From Planctomycetota bacterium (GTDB lineage Bacteria; Planctomycetota; Planctomycetia; Isosphaerales; Isosphaeraceae): 43,389 nucleotides of DNA. The notes under the pieces are model-generated. The model saw only the letters and a list, made by a program, of their open reading frames with translations. It did not search any database and had not been told where the DNA came from. This document shows positions 40,801-43,389 of this stretch, one piece after another. The DNA lies in NCBI GenBank assembly GCA_021777845.1, contig JAJYDB010000006.1, positions 1 to 43,389 of the forward strand, read 5' to 3'. Position 1 is the first letter of the stretch; each line of letters starts with the position of its first letter. The position numbers and the translations under genes are program-made.

Positions 40801-43389
40801 GGCGTGCAGCGCCGCGGCCCGCAGGTATCGCGGCGTTCCCGCGCCCGTGCCGACCGACGCGTGGCCCGCCAACCAGTTTGCGCCGCGATCGAGCGAACCG
40901 GGGTCGCTCAAGAGTGCGTGCGGAACCGTTGCGGCGAGTGCCCAAACGACCCGCGCGGTCGTCGACACGTCGCTTCCCGCGGGTACCGCGATTCCGATCT
41001 GACCGCGACCGCGCGTCACCCAGGGCCAGCCGCCGTCGTCGTTTTGGGTCGCGACAAGTTCGGCGACCAGCGCTTGAATTCGCGAGGTCAATTGCTCGAC
41101 CTCGCCCGCCGCGCCGGCTGCTCCGAGGGTCTTCACGTAGGCCAAGACGGCGGTCGAACCAATGAGCGCGTCGGCCTTGTCCGCGACCGTCGGCGCGGGA
41201 ATCGGCGGGTGGATACGAGCGTGTTTGTCGGTTCTCAAGAGCGGACGAGGGAAGTGGTTTCCGAGCGCCTCGGCGATCAGCATCCAGCGAATGCTCGGCG
41301 AGATCACGATCGACATTTCGGCTTGTTCATACGCGCGGCCCGCGGGCAGCTCGACGGCGACGCTCGCGTCGTCGCGGCTTGATCCGGAGGCGTTCGCGTA
41401 GACCTCGACCCCCCACGGACGAATCGGCGCTTCGACGACGATCTCATCGAATCGATCGCCCGCCGAGGCGCTCAGTGATGCACGCACGACGTCGCCTTCG
41501 GGAACCTCGAAAGCGTCGAACAGCACATCGGCGACGCCGTCGCCCTTCACCTCGATCGTCTTCGGATAGACCTGCTCGCGACCCCCCGCGTACAGCTTCA
41601 GCCGCAGCGCGATCGGCCCGACCACGCCGATGTGATGCACCCGTGCCGAGAGTCGCATCGAGTCGCCTTGCGTGAGCGTGCTCGGCAGCCTCAAATCGAC
41701 GAAAAAGCTCTTCCGGACCGTCACGGTTGAGGTTGATTGCCCGACGAGCGTGTCGCTTGCCGAGACGCCCCGCGCCATCAGCCGATACTCCGAAATCGAC
41801 CCCGGCGCGCGAAACTTCACGACCGTCTTGCCGTCGGCGCCGGTCACCACCTTCGGATTCCAATACGCGGTCTCGGCGAACCGTTGCCGGGGAGTCGGTG
41901 CCGTCCGGCTCTTGGTCATCACCCCGCTCGCGTTGCGCAGTTGGAGTTCCGGTACGCCTTGGCCGGCGCCGGCTTTCTCCTCCTCCAGGTATTCGAGGTT
42001 TGATTTCATCGAATCGAAGATGCGGCCGGCGGCCGGCCCTTCGATCCCCCTCGACCTGTCGAACCCTTTGCGTCTGCCGTCTTGAACGGCCCTTCCGAAG
42101 CCCATGCCGCCCATCATCATCGCCGCTGCCGCCGGTCTGTTTCCGGACTCGCGCTTCATCGACTCCGACCCCGGTTGAGTCGGCGGCGCGGCCGCCAAAG
42201 CGGCGGCTTGATTCAGCTTCGAGTTGCGCTCGGCGATGTCGCCTCGCTCGGCGGCGGCGCGTTCGTCCTCGTCGACCAGCGCATCCTCGACAGGCTGCGT
42301 GTGCGCCTTGTCCGAATATCCGTTCGTGGCGACCGTCGCGAACGCACCCACACGCGTTTGATTGTAGAAATACTCCTCAATGGCGGGGAGGCGGTCTTGG
42401 AACAACCGCAGGAGTGCGCGGTCGACCATCGCCAGCGAGAGCTCGGCGGAGACCGGTCGATCAAGTTGGTCGCGAGTCTCGACGTCGATCTCGATTTCGT
42501 CGCCGGGTCCGACGGCGGGCTTGCGCGGCGAGACGACAACCTTGAGGTCGCGCTCGATATGCAGGTCGATCTCGGCCTTGTCGAAGCCGGCGCCGCGCAT
42601 CCGCGCCGCGGTGAGCGTGAAATTAGGGAACTGGTCGATCTCGACGGGCCACGACAACGCGTTGTCGCCCTCGTTGATCGCGACGATTTTGAACTTGAGA
42701 ATGCGGTCGGCTTCCCAGCAGACGAGCGCGGTGCCGGCCTTGGCGCGGCTGTGCAGGTTGACTTTCGCCTCGACGCCGACTTTGAACGACGTGACGTCGG
42801 AGAGGATGCGCAGCGTCTCGGGGTCGTCGCGGCCCGAAATCTGGACGACGCGCTCGCTCATCACGGGGTTGCCGAAGCGGTCGACGCCGCGGGCGCGGAT
42901 CACATACGCGCCGCCGCGTTCGTCGTCGACGCGCAGGACAACCTCGCCGCGACCCGTCTTCGCGTCGGTCGCGAGCGGCTTGCGCGCCACCTCGCGCTCG
43001 GAAACGACGCCTTCTTTCTCGATGCGCTTCAGGACCGCGACCTCGAGTTTTTGGCCGGTCGGATCGCCCGCGGGCTCGCGCGTCGACGCCTCGAGCGTGA
43101 ACGACTCGCCGTCGAGATAGACGTCGCGCTTGCTTGTCAATTCAATCTCGAACGCGCGCGCCGCGATCGAAACCAAGGCCGCGCCGCTCACATTGTCTTG
43201 AGGCAGTCGCGCGACCAACCGCAGCGTTTGCTCCTCGGCGAAACCATCCGTGGAAAGCGTGACGCGATATCGACCCGACGCATCAGTCATACCGTGCAGA
43301 ATGCGACCGTCGGGCAAGTCGACGACGATCGGACGGCCCGCGAGCGGCGCGCCGTATTGGTACTTCCCGACGACGTCGGCCTCGATCGT
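37846..43389 (-). CDS. Alpha-2-macroglobulin-like protein with TPR region (5' end beyond window)
   Basis: At least 1847 residues; the frame is open to the window's end (IEADVVGKYQYGAPLAG reads like an MG3 domain), so the N-terminus is missing. Landmarks in order: MG-type beta domains, SLAMVDRALLRLFQDR, a Gly/Met/Ala-rich bait-like stretch, then AETAYWNPKVVTGADGKTVV and FRAPGSISEYRLMARGVS (A2M core), a long helical domain (GSTAVLAYVKTLGAAG onward), further beta domains, TPR-like repeats (ERGKRLYADGKLDAAAAAL) and a C-terminal segment resembling MG1/MG2 (LKYRNVAEVDVKVYPVDL). I find only one Cys (ALVCWEAD) and no CxEQ thioester motif. The protein is presumably exported and may trap proteases or act in envelope maintenance. 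Confidence 0.88.
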   Translation of the reverse strand, partial: TIEADVVGKYQYGAPLAGRPIVVDLPDGRILHGMTDASGRYRVTLSTDGFAEEQTLRLVARLPQDNVSGAALVSIAARAFEIELTSKRDVYLDGESFTLEASTREPAGDPTGQKLEVAVLKRIEKEGVVSEREVARKPLATDAKTGRGEVVLRVDDERGGAYVIRARGVDRFGNPVMSERVVQISGRDDPETLRILSDVTSFKVGVEAKVNLHSRAKAGTALVCWEADRILKFKIVAINEGDNALSWPVEIDQFPNFTLTAARMRGAGFDKAEIDLHIERDLKVVVSPRKPAVGPGDEIEIDVETRDQLDRPVSAELSLAMVDRALLRLFQDRLPAIEEYFYNQTRVGAFATVATNGYSDKAHTQPVEDALVDEDERAAAERGDIAERNSKLNQAAALAAAPPTQPGSESMKRESGNRPAAAAMMMGGMGFGRAVQDGRRKGFDRSRGIEGPAAGRIFDSMKSNLEYLEEEKAGAGQGVPELQLRNASGVMTKSRTAPTPRQRFAETAYWNPKVVTGADGKTVVKFRAPGSISEYRLMARGVSASDTLVGQSTSTVTVRKSFFVDLRLPSTLTQGDSMRLSARVHHIGVVGPIALRLKLYAGGREQVYPKTIEVKGDGVADVLFDAFEVPEGDVVRASLSASAGDRFDEIVVEAPIRPWGVEVYANASGSSRDDASVAVELPAGRAYEQAEMSIVISPSIRWMLIAEALGNHFPRPLLRTDKHARIHPPIPAPTVADKADALIGSTAVLAYVKTLGAAGAAGEVEQLTSRIQALVAELVATQNDDGGWPWVTRGRGQIGIAVPAGSDVSTTARVVWALAATVPHALLSDPGSLDRGANWLAGHASVGTGAGTPRYLRAAALHALSLHRRATFENANALARDRQSLPNATLAYLALTFANLDRKEIAGELLDILTPRAQSEPVAPGSPRQLFWTDADAGAYETTALVALAYTRARPRSTELAGAVAWLTAHRGAFAFPSRPGRGVGLAALATFHGPSRDADARYRLVVTVNNVEVARTEVAGTAAGRVVPVPVKLVQTSGPNHVRFHIDGDGTYGYTVSLSAFTRDFAPEQNRAARNFWVGRRVYAPAPLELDGKPLPGGFSVAVNPDTFENLASQVAFGGRVRVRVELGRNMSAQPAENALDRALVVEERLPAGAALVEGSIRSQANAYTVGDGSLTFYFNANQWPGTIEYEVHGDVVGTYRALPTSVRAVYGNGRTHLGPAGSMRVLAPGEPNTDPYRPTPDELFERGKRLYADGKLDAAAAALEPLFAGYTLRDDVAREAARMLLDAFVRDYQARKVVQYFEVIREKAPDQFISFDTLRVVGRAYRDINEFERAYLVWRGVIEAGYLEDARLGEALRQRGKTLEATAFLIDLWRTYPETASIASDFFGMSQILESQAGRALADPSTRRELAAAGVTRTDLLLQSIRLIQGFLARSPRGPLADEASLALTGAFLDLEDYKSVVKLSERFARIYPKSVFLDSFQYSEALGRFHLGEYDRAIEVAETIAKATYKDENGVDQPSRDKWQAIYILGQIFDARRQPSRAVDYYKQVADRFRDAADAVTMYTRKDLKLPEVSIVRQKAAARADEAQPRNVDAPADAGKKDGKVTLKYRNVAEVDVKVYPVDLMRLYLTRRNLNDVAGVDLAGITPLLETKIKLGAGADFEDKSRDLDLALAKDGAYLVMARGGDLYASGIVLVSPLEMTVIEDPAASRVRVTVRDARDGRFVPKALVKVIGSRNPRFLTGETDLRGVFSAEGINGVATAVARLGTGEYAFYRGERLLGPSENIPPAAMPTDAAKQPGQNASMMLEENFRGRNFMNQAKQIDRLQQRYQQKSDKQGAAAGDIR

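Overview
The window is GC-rich bacterial chromosome, most likely from a planctomycete. The signs are a PVC-type haem-binding CxxCH protein with HEAT repeats, an ECF sigma factor with a long membrane-spanning C-terminal extension, a small secreted protein of the 'GMTLPSGKYM' type known from planctomycetes, a BamA with a long disordered insert, a huge alpha-2-macroglobulin-like protein, and several exported glycan-active enzymes. Genes lie on both strands in short runs. I see no tRNA, rRNA, CRISPR array, transposase or prophage gene. Species-level placement is not possible from sequence alone.

Layout. 1-2.7 kb: the end of glycyl-tRNA synthetase, a sugar-phosphate isomerase/epimerase-like protein and a PH-like membrane protein. 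2.7-5.1 kb (minus): ECF sigma factor and adenine phosphoribosyltransferase. 5.1-5.8 kb: a sparse region with a tiny membrane-protein gene that has an in-frame TGA where translation would otherwise continue, followed by strong hairpins. 5.9-8.9 kb (minus): BamA/Omp85. 9.3-10.4 kb: a small hypothetical protein and a DUF2617 protein. 10.7-17.0 kb (plus): a tight run of methyltransferase, flippase-like protein, GT-C-type glycosyltransferase, CDP-alcohol phosphotransferase-like protein and, after a short gap, a Gfo/Idh/MocA oxidoreductase. This looks like a glycolipid or lipid-linked glycan assembly cluster. 17.1-23.0 kb (minus): PVC cytochrome/HEAT protein, an exported membrane-anchored protein and TrmB. 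23.2-24.3 kb: hisE overlapping a secreted metzincin-like protease. 24.4-30.0 kb: glycan breakdown genes (GH29 alpha-L-fucosidase, esterase, GH88-type unsaturated uronyl hydrolase, uronate-dehydrogenase-like SDR). 30-34.4 kb: a PlsC-type acyltransferase remnant with an internal deletion, a zinc-ribbon membrane protein, a sugar ABC ATPase without its partners, and a broken TPR/DUF6930-like gene. 34.2-37.7 kb: a divergent MoeA, a small secreted protein, a methyltransferase and a NIPSNAP protein. 37.8 kb to the end (minus): the alpha-2-macroglobulin-like giant, cut by the window edge.

The genes suggest two themes. One is building and exporting surface glycans or lipids (10.7-17 kb, with BamA and the A2M-like protein in the envelope). 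The other is degrading sulfated or uronic-acid-containing and fucosylated polysaccharides (24-30 kb). Several genes look eroded: the acyltransferase at 30 kb, the split TPR gene at 33 kb and perhaps the TGA-interrupted small gene at 5.7 kb. The observations I find most worth checking are that TGA-interrupted gene, the phosphotransferase whose last catalytic Asp is His, the five-gene glycan cluster, and the deleted acyltransferase.
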